DNA of 64,000 nt from Roseomonas populi. GTDB taxonomy: Bacteria; Pseudomonadota; Alphaproteobacteria; Acetobacterales; Acetobacteraceae. The translations under genes and the position numbers were made by a program. Below, piece by piece: positions 56,818-64,000 of this stretch. The DNA is taken from the NCBI RefSeq assembly GCF_024594815.1, contig NZ_JANJOU010000010.1, positions 1 to 64,000 of the forward strand, in the 5' to 3' direction. Positions within the stretch are counted from its first letter, which is position 1. The number at the start of each line of letters is the position of its first letter. The notes below the pieces were generated by a model. It was not told the DNA's origin, did not search any database, and saw only the letters and a program-made list of their open reading frames with translations.

Positions 56818-57227
56818 GCAGCGTAGAATCCATGCCGCTGCTGCTGGCAGTCGGCAACCACCTGCAGGGTCTGTCGCGCCACTTCGAGCTGGCGGATCGC
56901 GGTGCCCGGCTGGTGGGAACGGCTTGGACCGAGCCTTCCTATCGCCTGCTGGCGCGCGGCACGGAGACACCGCTGAAGCCGGGGCTGGTGGAGGTGGCGC
57001 GTGACGGGGGCACCTCGATCGAGGGTGAACTCTACACCCTGCCCGGCGGCGCGCTCGAGGAGTTGGCGACGCTGGTCCGGGCGCCGATCCAGCTCGGCCA
57101 GGTACGGCTCCGCGACGGGCGGGTGGTGCACGGATACCTGTGCGACGCGGCCGCGATCGCCGATGCACGCGACGTGAGCCATCTCGGCGGCTGGCGCGCC
57201 TTCCTCAACGATTCCGCCGCGGAGTAG
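56814..57227 (+). CDS. Stand-alone allophanate-hydrolase C-terminal-type domain
   Basis: 137-residue protein that resembles the C-terminal domain of allophanate hydrolase (AtzF-type), without the amidase part. Recognisable are LLAVGNHLQGLSRHFELADR, a YRLLARG segment, LKPGLVEVARDGGTSIEGEL, YTLPGGALEEL, and DVSHLGGWRAFL at the end. In urea-carboxylase pathways the domain follows an amidase; here no amidase is near, so it is free-standing. Its ATG overlaps the Bug stop (ATGA), and it is followed by the sulfatase 5 bp later. Role unknown; the full enzyme acts on allophanate. Confidence 0.78.
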   Translation: MSSVESMPLLLAVGNHLQGLSRHFELADRGARLVGTAWTEPSYRLLARGTETPLKPGLVEVARDGGTSIEGELYTLPGGALEELATLVRAPIQLGQVRLRDGRVVHGYLCDAAAIADARDVSHLGGWRAFLNDSAAE

Positions 57228-57232
57228 CACCG

Positions 57233-58783
57233 ATGCGCGTGGTCTTCGTCCTGTTCGACAGCCTCAACCGCCACGCGCTCGGCGCCTACGGCGGCACGGC
57301 CGTGCCGACGCCGAACTTTGACCGGCTGGCGCAGCGCGCTGCGGTGTTCGATACCCACTACGTCGGCAGCCTGCCCTGCATGCCCGCGCGGCGGGACCTG
57401 CACACGGGGCGGCTGAACTTCCTGCACCGCGGCTGGGGGCCGCTGGAACCCTACGACGTCTCCTACGCCGCGCTGCTGGGAAAGGCGGGCGTGTACAGCC
57501 ACCTCGTCTCCGACCACTTCCACTACTTCGAGGACGGTGGCGCGACCTACCACCAGCGGTACTCGAGCTGGGAGTACATACGCGGCCAGGAGAAGGACAA
57601 ATGGAAGGCAATGGTGGAGCCGCCGCTGGAGCGGTTCAAGGCCATGTACCACCCGCTCCAGCAGCCGGCCGAACCGACCGACGGACGGCTGAACTACATG
57701 GTCAACCGCGAGTACATCAAGGAAGAGGCCGACTTCCCCTCCGTGAAGTGCTTCGACGCCGCGCTGGAGTTCCTGGCCACCAACCGCACAGCCGACAAAT
57801 GGCTGCTGCACCTGGAGACGTTCGACCCGCACGAGCCCTTCTACGCGCCGCCCCGGCTGCGGGAGCGGTTCCAGACCGGCTACGATGGCCCGATCCTGGA
57901 CTGGCCACGCTACAAGCGGCTGACCGAATCCCCGGCCGAGGTGGCGGAAATCCGCGCCAACTACGCCGCCCTGCTGACGCTGTGCGACGAACAGCTCGGG
58001 CGGTTGCTGGACGTGTTCGACCGCGACGACCTCTGGCGGGATACGGCCCTGGTCGTCACCACCGACCACGGCTTCCTGTTCGGAGAGCACGAATGGTGGG
58101 CCAAGAACGTGATGCCGTTCTACGAGGAGATCTCGCGCATCCCGCTGTTCTTCTGGCATCCGCACCACCGCTCCGGCGGGAGGCGCCAAGCGTTGACCCA
58201 GACCACCGACCTGATGCCGACCATCCTGGAGTGTTTCGGGGTGGAGGTGCCACCGGTGGTGACCGGCAGGTCCCTCCTGCCCGTGCTAGACAGCGACGCC
58301 AAGCTACGTGACGTGGCCATCTTTGGCATGTTCGGCGCGGCTACCAACGTCACCGACGGGCGATACACCTACTTCCGCTATCCGCCCGACATCCTGGCGC
58401 AGGAACTCTACGAGTACGTCCTGATCCCGCTGCATCAGAAGGCCTTCTTCGCGACGGAGGAACTGTCCGGCGCGCAACTGGTGAAGCCGCTCGGCTTCAC
58501 GCAGGGCATGCCCCTGCTCAAGGTGCCCGCGCGTCCAGGGCAGAAGACGCGGGAGCCGCCGCAGGGCCTCTTCGACGACGCGCAGACCGTGCTCTACGAC
58601 CTGGCGGTCGACCCCGGACAGGCCTCGCCCGTCCAGGACGAGGGAGTGGTGGCGCGGCTCCTGTCCGGCATGGAGGCAGTCATGCGGCAGCACGAGGCGC
58701 CGCAGGAGGCCTTCGAGCGCCTGGAACTCCCCGGGCACGGCGCCCCTGCAGCGGTCTCGTCGACGGATGGAGGGACGGCATGA
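57233..58783 (+). CDS. Sulfatase / phosphonate-monoester-hydrolase-like enzyme
   Basis: 516-residue alkaline-phosphatase-superfamily hydrolase. The metal site begins with VVFVLFDSLNRHALGAYG; the formylglycine motif is CMPARRDLHTGR (C-x-P-x-R), which needs modification of the Cys. Further metal ligands are in TTDHGFLFGEHEWW, and the segment LLHLETFDPHEPFYAP is typical of type I sulfatases. No signal peptide is present, so it would act in the cytoplasm on an imported ester. A formylglycine-generating enzyme or anaerobic maturase is not in the window. ATG at 57233 follows the upstream gene by 5 bp; its stop overlaps the next small ORF (ATGA). Confidence 0.92.
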   Translation: MRVVFVLFDSLNRHALGAYGGTAVPTPNFDRLAQRAAVFDTHYVGSLPCMPARRDLHTGRLNFLHRGWGPLEPYDVSYAALLGKAGVYSHLVSDHFHYFEDGGATYHQRYSSWEYIRGQEKDKWKAMVEPPLERFKAMYHPLQQPAEPTDGRLNYMVNREYIKEEADFPSVKCFDAALEFLATNRTADKWLLHLETFDPHEPFYAPPRLRERFQTGYDGPILDWPRYKRLTESPAEVAEIRANYAALLTLCDEQLGRLLDVFDRDDLWRDTALVVTTDHGFLFGEHEWWAKNVMPFYEEISRIPLFFWHPHHRSGGRRQALTQTTDLMPTILECFGVEVPPVVTGRSLLPVLDSDAKLRDVAIFGMFGAATNVTDGRYTYFRYPPDILAQELYEYVLIPLHQKAFFATEELSGAQLVKPLGFTQGMPLLKVPARPGQKTREPPQGLFDDAQTVLYDLAVDPGQASPVQDEGVVARLLSGMEAVMRQHEAPQEAFERLELPGHGAPAAVSSTDGGTA

Positions 58784-58899
58784 GCCCGCGATCCTGGCTT
58801 CGGGCGCTGTGGAGGAAGTTCTTTCATTCCGACCGGTACCGCCCGGAACGGCGCTACATGCGCGGAAGGATGCAGGGGGACGGAACGGGGCAGGCATAG
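58780..58899 (+). CDS. 39-residue basic small ORF coupled to the sulfatase
   Basis: A short frame whose ATG overlaps the sulfatase stop as ATGA. The product is basic and aromatic: it opens MSPRSWLRALWRKFFHSDRY and continues with an Arg-rich stretch before ending GDGTGQA. It may form an amphipathic helix (WLRALWRKFF). The four-base overlap, used throughout this cassette, is the main support; too short for family assignment. Confidence 0.5.
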   Translation: MSPRSWLRALWRKFFHSDRYRPERRYMRGRMQGDGTGQA

Positions 58900-58953
58900 C
58901 CGAAAGGTTGGCCTGCTTGGCCAGCGAGAGCCTTCGCCATCGTTAGGACACTG

Positions 58954-59345
58954 TTACGAGGCAGCGGAGCCTTGGAAACGCCTGGTGGCGACGAGAACAG
59001 CGTCCGCGTCAGCGTAGATCCAGTTTCCAGGGTGGAAAGTCGCGCCCCCGACTGTTAGCGGGACGTTGAGAACACCCCCGAAGCCTGCCATTGGGCGCCG
59101 TGCAGTAGTTCCGACTGCCTTGACGCCAAAGTCAGGGCGCCGATCGCCTCACTGTCACGGATGGCAGCGCAGAGAGCCGCGGCAGCCCAGCCGTTCCGGG
59201 TGGCGAGGTCCACCATTCGGTCGCCGAGAAGGCAGCGTTTGGTGTCGACAACGCGCCGAACGCGGTGCGTCTTGCGCTCGGAGCGCCCATCGACCGCGCC
59301 GATCTCGAGCGGGCGCTGGGTGACGTTGCCGATGCGCTGTGACAT
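58954..59345 (-). pseudogene. Frameshifted RraA-family (RraA-like/aldolase-fold) gene
   Basis: The minus strand reads CLLGDRMVDLATRNGWAAAA, then AIRDSEAIGALTL in one frame; from about 59130 the family sequence continues in another frame as GVKAVGTTARRP, GFGGVLNVPLTVGGATFHPG and NWIYADADAVLVATRR up to the TAA at 58954-58956. These are standard RraA-family blocks. A single missing base near 59128-59134 (ALD-F-GVKA) explains the break. The first third is not clearly RraA-like, so the gene is either decayed or affected by a sequence error. Confidence 0.75.
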
Positions 59346-59464
59346 GGGCCGCCCCGTCGGCAGGTCTGTCTGGCAGCAGCGTCTGCGTGTGGAATGACGT
59401 TCAGAGTGCCGTGAGGGATCAGGGTGGCGGGACGAAGCATGCAGGAACACCAGGAATCGGCATC

Positions 59465-60283
59465 ATGACCTGGCCTTCCCTGTCTCACATCCTTCTCTGG
59501 GTCGCGAGCATCGTCGCCGCTGGGCTGCTCGCCCTCTATCTCCTCGTCTACGAGGCTTTCCAGCCGGGCACGCCCCTCTCGCGCCTGCAGCGACGCATCG
59601 AGATGGCCCGCATCACCACGGTCCTCGACCGGCCGCAGGTGATCAACGGCTTCCCGCTCCCTGCCGGAACGGAAGTCGTGTGGGAGGACCCGTCCCACCG
59701 CCGCCCCCAAGCCGCGACCCTGCGTACCCCCACGGAGATCCTCGGCGTCCGCGCGACCGGCCTCCTGCGCGTCGTGGAGGGAGGATGGGTCGTCGGGCTG
59801 GCGGACGCACAGGAGATCGACGGCTGGACCTGCGCGAAGGGTGAGGTCGAACTGACAACCGCAGGACGGCTGCGGAACTGCGAACTGTCGGGCACTCCGA
59901 CGTGGAGAGGGTGGAGGCTGCCGCCGCATACGAGCGTTCAGCCCCGGCCGGAGCTGCATCAGGTATGGCTGCAGCTGGACTTCGCGTTCCCACTGGACAA
60001 GCCCCTGGAATCCCCGGTGGTGGGGAGGATGCCCTGGATCATCGCCTTCAACGAGGACGGCTCGCCCCTGGAGAGTACGTACGACCGCGAGGCTCCGTAC
60101 CGCGTGGCGGGGCAAGAACTCTCGGGCGACGTGCGATGGGACTACGACCCGGCCACTTACGGGATGGGACGCGAGCGCCCGCCCGTGGCGGTCAGCGGCT
60201 TCGTCCACGAGGGCAGGACGCGGCGGCACGTCGTCCTGCCCTGGCCGGGATCGGCGACACCGGAACGAGAGGGTCGTCCGTGA
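59465..60283 (+). CDS. Unknown membrane-anchored protein
   Basis: 272 residues with one N-terminal membrane helix (ILLWVASIVAAGLLALYLLV, about 9-30) and a soluble remainder, probably periplasmic. It shows QPGTPLSRLQRRIEMARITT and ends with a proline-rich tail. Two Cys (WTCAKG, RNCELSG) are present in the outer part. No domain recognised. Its GTG-containing stop region allows a four-base overlap with a possible start at 60280. Confidence 0.65.
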   Translation: MTWPSLSHILLWVASIVAAGLLALYLLVYEAFQPGTPLSRLQRRIEMARITTVLDRPQVINGFPLPAGTEVVWEDPSHRRPQAATLRTPTEILGVRATGLLRVVEGGWVVGLADAQEIDGWTCAKGEVELTTAGRLRNCELSGTPTWRGWRLPPHTSVQPRPELHQVWLQLDFAFPLDKPLESPVVGRMPWIIAFNEDGSPLESTYDREAPYRVAGQELSGDVRWDYDPATYGMGRERPPVAVSGFVHEGRTRRHVVLPWPGSATPEREGRP

Positions 60284-60639
60284 CGTGTCGCGGCTGGAAG
60301 GCGACCGTCGCGCTCTCAGGCGCTGCCGCAGCCGCGGGCGGAGTTCTTCATCCTCCAACTCTCCCGCGTGCGGAGATCGACAACGGCGAAGAGGCGCCCA
60401 CTGGCGTCACCGGCTGGGCAGTGCCGCGGGACGGATACCAGTCACTGCCTGACGCGATCCCCCACCCTGGATCGGGCCACGGCGTCGAAGCCGTCGTCGG
60501 TGGCGGCGCAGAGGTCGTTGGCGTAGGTCACCTCCGCGCCACTGAGCGGATCGGGGCCGTGACCGGGACCGTCGGCGCGGGTACCGGTGCTCCGGATCGT
60601 GCTGACCGCGCGACTTCTGCGTCCTTCGGAGATGCACCG
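60284..60639. other. Stretch with uncertain coding status
   Basis: About 355 bp. The frame of the next gene stays open back to a GTG at 60280 overlapping the previous stop (GTGA), which would give an exported protein of about 250 residues with a signal-like start (GWKATVALSGAAAAAGGVL). The middle part is low-complexity (Gly/Val/Ala) and I cannot decide whether it is translated. A minus-strand segment VTYANDLCAATDDGFDAVAR (about 60450-60540) looks protein-like but is unassigned. Confidence 0.35.
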
Positions 60640-61032
60640 ATGACTGTCAGCCCCGCTGCCCTTGCCCTCCTCGCGGCGCTCGCGCCGGGACTGCCCGACG
60701 CGCCCGCGCTGGCGACGCCCTGGCTGCCTGTCCGCGCACCGCCCGTCGCCCACCTCTCCCCGGACGGCCGCCTGATGGTCATGCTGGAGCGGGACGAGGC
60801 CTTCGGACAGGTCGAGACCCTAACCGTCTTCGCCGACCCGAACACTCGGCAGGCCCGCCGGATCTTCCGCTCCGTCGGCGACACGCCGCTGCGTTTCCTG
60901 CGATGGCAGGGGGCCCGCATGGCCGAGCTGGAGTTCCCACCGCAGGGCGGGGAACTGGCCTATCGCCTGTGGCTGACCTGCGGGGACGAGAACTGCACGC
61001 TGGACCGTGCACCAGCCGAAGGCAGGCGGTAG
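60640..61032 (+). CDS. Small exported protein of unknown function
   Basis: 130 residues with a signal-like N-terminus (MTVSPAALALLAALAPGLPD) and a beta-rich rest: VAHLSPDGRLMVMLERDEAF, then VFADPNTRQARRIFRSVGD and WLTCGDENCTLDRA with two Cys near the end. The repeated SPDGRL/RxxRxxxR pattern recalls beta-propeller blades but is too short for one. GGAG precedes the ATG. A longer version from 60280 is possible. Confidence 0.55.
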   Translation: MTVSPAALALLAALAPGLPDAPALATPWLPVRAPPVAHLSPDGRLMVMLERDEAFGQVETLTVFADPNTRQARRIFRSVGDTPLRFLRWQGARMAELEFPPQGGELAYRLWLTCGDENCTLDRAPAEGRR

Positions 61033-61083
61033 ATGCGGGATCGAAAGTCATCCATCACCGTGGCGGTGAGCAGGAGGTCACGC

Positions 61084-61608
61084 ATGCGGGTCCTGCTGCA
61101 CTCTGCTGCGATCGTTCTGGCCCTCACGGTGAACGCCTTTTCCCAGCCGGTGCGACCCGCATCTCCAGCGGGAGCCGCCGTGGTGACCAGCGCTCCGCGG
61201 TTCGAGGATTTCCCGGCCGTGACCAGCCCGCCCACCCGAAATGCTCCCCTGACCCTCACGCCGCGGGACCGGCATTACCGGACACGCCTGCGGGCTGCCG
61301 CCGCAGAACGCCCGAACTTCGCGGGCCACTACGTCCTGACGACCTGGGGCTGCGGGACGGAGTGCCTGTACGGCGCGGCTGTCAACCTCCGCACGGGGCG
61401 GGTGACCTTCCTGCCCTTCGCCACGTGCTGCGTCGGCGAGGCCCCGAACGGCGACGAGAGGATGGTCGCCTTCCGGCAGGACAGCACCCTTCTCGTCCTT
61501 CTCGGCATGCGGGACGAGCGAGGGGGCGACATCGGCTCGCACTACTACCGCATGCAGGGTGACAGGCTCGTGCACCTGCGGTCCACGCCGTTTCCCACGC
61601 GGCGCTGA
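61084..61608 (+). CDS. Exported protein with a WGCGTEC motif, unknown
   Basis: 174 residues with a Sec signal (MRVLLHSAAIVLALTVNAFS). The mature part has RPNFAGHYVLTTWGCGTECL, TGRVTFLPFATCCVG, and DSTLLVLLGMRDERGGDIGS, which together look like a conserved small exported family, but I cannot name it. Four to five Cys suggest disulfides. AGGAGG precedes the ATG at 61084. Neighbouring genes are also exported unknowns in the same direction. Confidence 0.7.
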   Translation: MRVLLHSAAIVLALTVNAFSQPVRPASPAGAAVVTSAPRFEDFPAVTSPPTRNAPLTLTPRDRHYRTRLRAAAAERPNFAGHYVLTTWGCGTECLYGAAVNLRTGRVTFLPFATCCVGEAPNGDERMVAFRQDSTLLVLLGMRDERGGDIGSHYYRMQGDRLVHLRSTPFPTRR

Positions 61609-61727
61609 GGCCATCCGTCGATCGAGGTCGTGCAGGAACCAGGGGCACGCGTATGCCTTTCCGGCTTGGCAGGGGATGTGGTCTAGCCTGGGAGGACTCA
61701 CGGCCACGGGACGGATTCACGACTGCG

Positions 61728-62186
61728 ATGCCCTCTGCTTTGATGACGTTGCGCCACCCTGGACGCCGCTCCGCTTTGGCCGTCCTTCTCGTCCTGCCCG
61801 CCACCCCCGTGCTCGGCCAATCCGTCCTCCGCGACGAGGCGTTCTTCGCCTTCTGGCAGGCCTTCCGGGCGGCGGTCCTGGCCGGTGACCTGGAGGCCGT
61901 CGCCCGGATGAGCCGCCTGCCGGTGGAGAGCCGGGGCGAGCTGGACGACGAACCGGTCCTGCGGCTGACCGCGACGACGTTCCCGCCCGCCTTCCGACGG
62001 CTGCTCGCCACCGTGGACGACCCCGCCTCGGGCCGCACCGTGCTGGACGGGATCCGCGACACCCCGCGGCCCCGTCTCGACGGCCGCAACGCCTCGCCCG
62101 GGCAGGTCAATCTCGGCAGCCTGCAATTCGGGCTGGGCCGCAACGGCTGGCGACTGACCACGATCTATCGGGGTCCCGCGGAGTAG
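61728..62186 (+). CDS. Small exported protein of unknown function
   Basis: 152 residues with a signal sequence (SALAVLLVLPATPVLG, cleaved near GQSV). The mature part DEAFFAFWQAFRAAVLAGDL, EAVARMSRLPVESRGELDDE resembles a NTF2-like or DUF helical opening; GRNGWRLTTIYRG ends it. ATG at 61743 is an alternative start. Last of the run of plus-strand exported unknowns. Confidence 0.65.
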   Translation: MPSALMTLRHPGRRSALAVLLVLPATPVLGQSVLRDEAFFAFWQAFRAAVLAGDLEAVARMSRLPVESRGELDDEPVLRLTATTFPPAFRRLLATVDDPASGRTVLDGIRDTPRPRLDGRNASPGQVNLGSLQFGLGRNGWRLTTIYRGPAE

Positions 62187-62188
62187 CG

Positions 62189-62449
62189 CTAGGTCTGGTC
62201 GCGGGCCGCGCGCGTGGCCGCGACTACGCGGCCGTCCCGGTCGATGCGCCATCCCAGGCGCTCTGGCGCGGCACCGCTCGTCGGTGTCCATCGCTCGGCC
62301 GTGAGGAGGCCTTCACGCCCGTCCCAGGAGGGGGCGCCGGACGCTTCGACGTTGTTCCAGCAGGAGGAGAGGAGCAGCCCGACGGCCTCCCGGGCGTGAG
62401 GGCGGAGGCTGACGACGTGCAGCATCTCCTCCTGCCCGGCCCCGCACAT
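62189..62449 (-). CDS. Small hypothetical protein
   Basis: 86 residues if started at 62449, or 78 from the ATG at 62425 (MLHVVSLRPHAREAVGLLLS). The second start has AGGAGG only two bases away. The tail WRIDRDGRVVAATRAARDQT looks like protein sequence. No family. Convergent with the previous gene, two bases apart. Confidence 0.4.
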   Translation of the reverse strand: MCGAGQEEMLHVVSLRPHAREAVGLLLSSCWNNVEASGAPSWDGREGLLTAERWTPTSGAAPERLGWRIDRDGRVVAATRAARDQT

Positions 62450-62820
62450 CCCGCCGGGCGTGCCAGGCCGGGATTGATAGGTTAGGAGGAGGATGAGGGC
62501 CGCGCCGGGACGACGCCACCCTGCCGTTCCTGTACGACGAGGAGGCGGCGCTTCTCCGGCAGCAGAACAGCGCGTTCCTCGAAAAGGCGCGGGATGCCGC
62601 CGGGACCGCTGCCTGACGATTCGGCGGTCCGCCGGGTCCCAGCCATTCACAGGTCGATGCGGTCAGCTCGGCGGCACGACCAGATCCGTCGAGCGCCCAA
62701 GGGGGCGCAGGGGACCTCGTCAGCAGGCGTCCAGCACGGGCCTGGGAGGTTGCTGGTGTTCCTGTCGCCAACGACATCGAGGGCAGCTGACCGCGCACCA
62801 CCCTCCTTCCAGGATCCGCG
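62450..62820. other. Stretch with a possible decayed small gene
   Basis: About 370 bp between two minus-strand genes. On the plus strand AGGAGGAGG and ATG at 62493 start a frame that soon looks random, while the frame from 62497 to 62616 reads RDDATLPFLYDEEAALLRQQ, then NSAFLEKARDAAG, more like protein. A one-base frameshift between them is possible. Nothing else recognised. Confidence 0.3.
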
Positions 62821-63465
62821 TCAGCTGCTGTTCCTGGAACGGGTCATGGCTGACGAGAGCATCGGACGCATCCGGCTGTGGCCGAGCCACAGGAGGACAG
62901 CGACACCTGCCAGGGCGGCCAGCACAGCCGCGCTGGGCTGCGTTCCGAGCCGCTGAGCGATCCAGCCACCAACGGCACCCGGCATCAGCACGACAGGCGC
63001 CCAGACAAGGGCAGAGAGGATGTTGGCTGTCTGGAAAGGCAGGTTCCGCATGCCGGTGACACCGGCCGCCAAGGGTGTCACGGCGCGCATCGGACCGATG
63101 AAGCGCCCGACGAACACTGCCCACCAGCCCCAGCGCCGGAACACCGTGGTGGACCAGGCATAGGCGCGCCAGCACGAGCGCGGCAGGCGGCGCCGGATGG
63201 CCTGCGGTCCGACCAGCCTGGCCAGCCAGTAACCCGCCGCGTCGCCCAGGATGCCGCCGGCCGCACAGGCAAGGAGCACGGGCCACGGGTCCACGAGGCC
63301 GCTCCCGATCAGGGCGCCCATCGCCAGGAGCAGCGCCGTGGAAGGCACGACGATGCTGATGACGGGGAAGGATTCCAAGAACGCAATGAGGAAGGTGGCG
63401 GGAGCCGCCCATACGGTGTTGGCCCCCACCCAGGTCGCGACGGCCGTTGTCCAGTCTTCGAACAT
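62821..63465 (-). CDS. DedA family membrane protein
   Basis: 214-residue integral membrane protein of the DedA/SNARE-associated (VTT) family. Characteristic parts are FLESFPVISIVVPSTALLL, GDAAGYWLARLVG, and VFVGRFIGPMRAVTPLAAGV with the GRFxGPxR motif; the C-terminal helix closes the protein. DedA proteins are linked to lipid scrambling, undecaprenyl phosphate recycling and membrane homeostasis. It lies 80 bp downstream of the CBS/CorC-type gene in the same direction. Confidence 0.92.
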   Translation of the reverse strand: MFEDWTTAVATWVGANTVWAAPATFLIAFLESFPVISIVVPSTALLLAMGALIGSGLVDPWPVLLACAAGGILGDAAGYWLARLVGPQAIRRRLPRSCWRAYAWSTTVFRRWGWWAVFVGRFIGPMRAVTPLAAGVTGMRNLPFQTANILSALVWAPVVLMPGAVGGWIAQRLGTQPSAAVLAALAGVAVLLWLGHSRMRPMLSSAMTRSRNSS

Positions 63466-63545
63466 GGGCGGGCGCTACCATGAGGCACTCGCACATGTCA
63501 CGGAGTTAATGTTCGCCCCGTGGCGGGCCGCAGGCTGCCCCGGGC

Positions 63546-64000
63546 CTATCGCAGGGGCGTACCACTCCCTGGCCGATGGGTGGCGAGCACGGCGGCAGCC
63601 TCTATCGGCGCGGCGAGCACCTTGTCGATCCGACGGCCGTCGAGGTCGATTACTTCGAAGCGCCAGCCATCCACCTCCACCGCCTCGCCGACACCGGGCA
63701 GGCGCCGCATGGCGTCGAGCACAAAGCCAGCGACCGTTTGGTAGGAGCGGTCGGAGGGGATGGTGAGGCGGAGAGTCTCCACCATCTCGTCGGCAGGCAT
63801 CCAGCCCGCGAGCAACCAGGAGCCGTCCTCGCGCTGGACGGCCGCCTGCTCGTCACCGGGATCCTCGTCGGAACGGAAGCCACCGACGATGGCGCCCGTC
63901 AGGTCCGTCGGCGTGACCAGCCCCTCGAAATGGCCGTACTCGTCATGGACCAACGCCATCGGCACCTCGGCGCTGCGCAGGGTCGAGAGGATCTCCAGCG
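63546..64000 (-). CDS. CBS/CorC-HlyC domain protein, cut by the right edge
   Basis: C-terminal part of a hemolysin-family (CBS pair plus CorC_HlyC) protein. The visible end contains a CBS-domain strand (VPMALVHDEYGHFEGLVTPT), DLTGAIVGGFRSDED, REDGSWLLAGWMPADEM, and the CorC-type closing VDGWRFEVIDLDGRRIDKVL. These proteins are inner-membrane or peripheral and are tied to Mg/Co efflux or resistance. The N-terminal half lies outside the window; the frame is open to the edge. Confidence 0.88.
   Translation of the reverse strand, partial: LEILSTLRSAEVPMALVHDEYGHFEGLVTPTDLTGAIVGGFRSDEDPGDEQAAVQREDGSWLLAGWMPADEMVETLRLTIPSDRSYQTVAGFVLDAMRRLPGVGEAVEVDGWRFEVIDLDGRRIDKVLAAPIEAAAVLATHRPGSGTPLR

Overview
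The window is GC-rich bacterial chromosome (around 70% GC by eye) with dense coding, frequent GTG and TTG starts and many four-base gene overlaps. A CcrM-type GANTC methyltransferase beside rnhB, the ispH-thrB-rnhA string, an HWE kinase with its receiver, and three Bug/TctC-type solute-binding proteins point to an alphaproteobacterium. Acetobacteraceae of the Roseomonas group is my best guess; this is inference, as no rRNA or tRNA gene is visible.

Layout. 1-5836 is housekeeping: mutY (cut by the left edge), bioY, a rhodanese protein with a divergent GlxA/FtrA-like regulator, ccrM, rnhB and an SDR. 5895-13735 holds an aminotransferase and a glycine-cleavage operon, gcvT-gcvH-gcvP-Nudix-GNAT-hydrolase, in which every junction is a four-base overlap. 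It is preceded by a tandem glycine riboswitch. 13801-19156 carries a lipoprotein, ispH-thrB-rnhA, an unknown protein, a Nudix protein and a YbiB-like protein. A BacNav-type sodium channel follows.

20810-29746 is a catabolic cluster: Bug protein, HMG-CoA-lyase-like enzyme, CaiB/BaiF CoA-transferase, second Bug protein, alpha/beta hydrolase and a TPP enzyme on the minus strand, divergent from an IclR regulator and an SMP-30 lactonase. A palindrome lies between the two arms. 30082-43244 is a looser accessory region with a YidB-like protein, a four-PAS hybrid kinase, a hydrolase/LysR pair flanked by a short direct repeat, an HWE kinase with receiver, an orphan amino-acid-binding protein, a 454-residue unknown and an enoyl-CoA hydratase. 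It also contains remnants of LysR, LigD-like and CoA-transferase genes.

43547-54331 is a heavy-metal region: P-type ATPase, TauE/SafE permease, a His-rich periplasmic protein, czcCBA-type RND genes, a small CHSAHHLC protein and a ZntR-like MerR regulator. 54678-58899 is a compact cassette of LysR, Bug protein, a stand-alone allophanate-hydrolase C-terminal-type domain, a formylglycine sulfatase and a 39-codon ORF. The right end has a frameshifted RraA-family pseudogene, a run of unknown membrane or exported proteins, a DedA protein and a CBS/CorC-type protein cut by the right edge.

No insertion sequence, prophage, CRISPR array or RNA gene was recognised. The recurring themes are translational coupling, metal efflux, organic-acid catabolism and gene decay in the accessory half.
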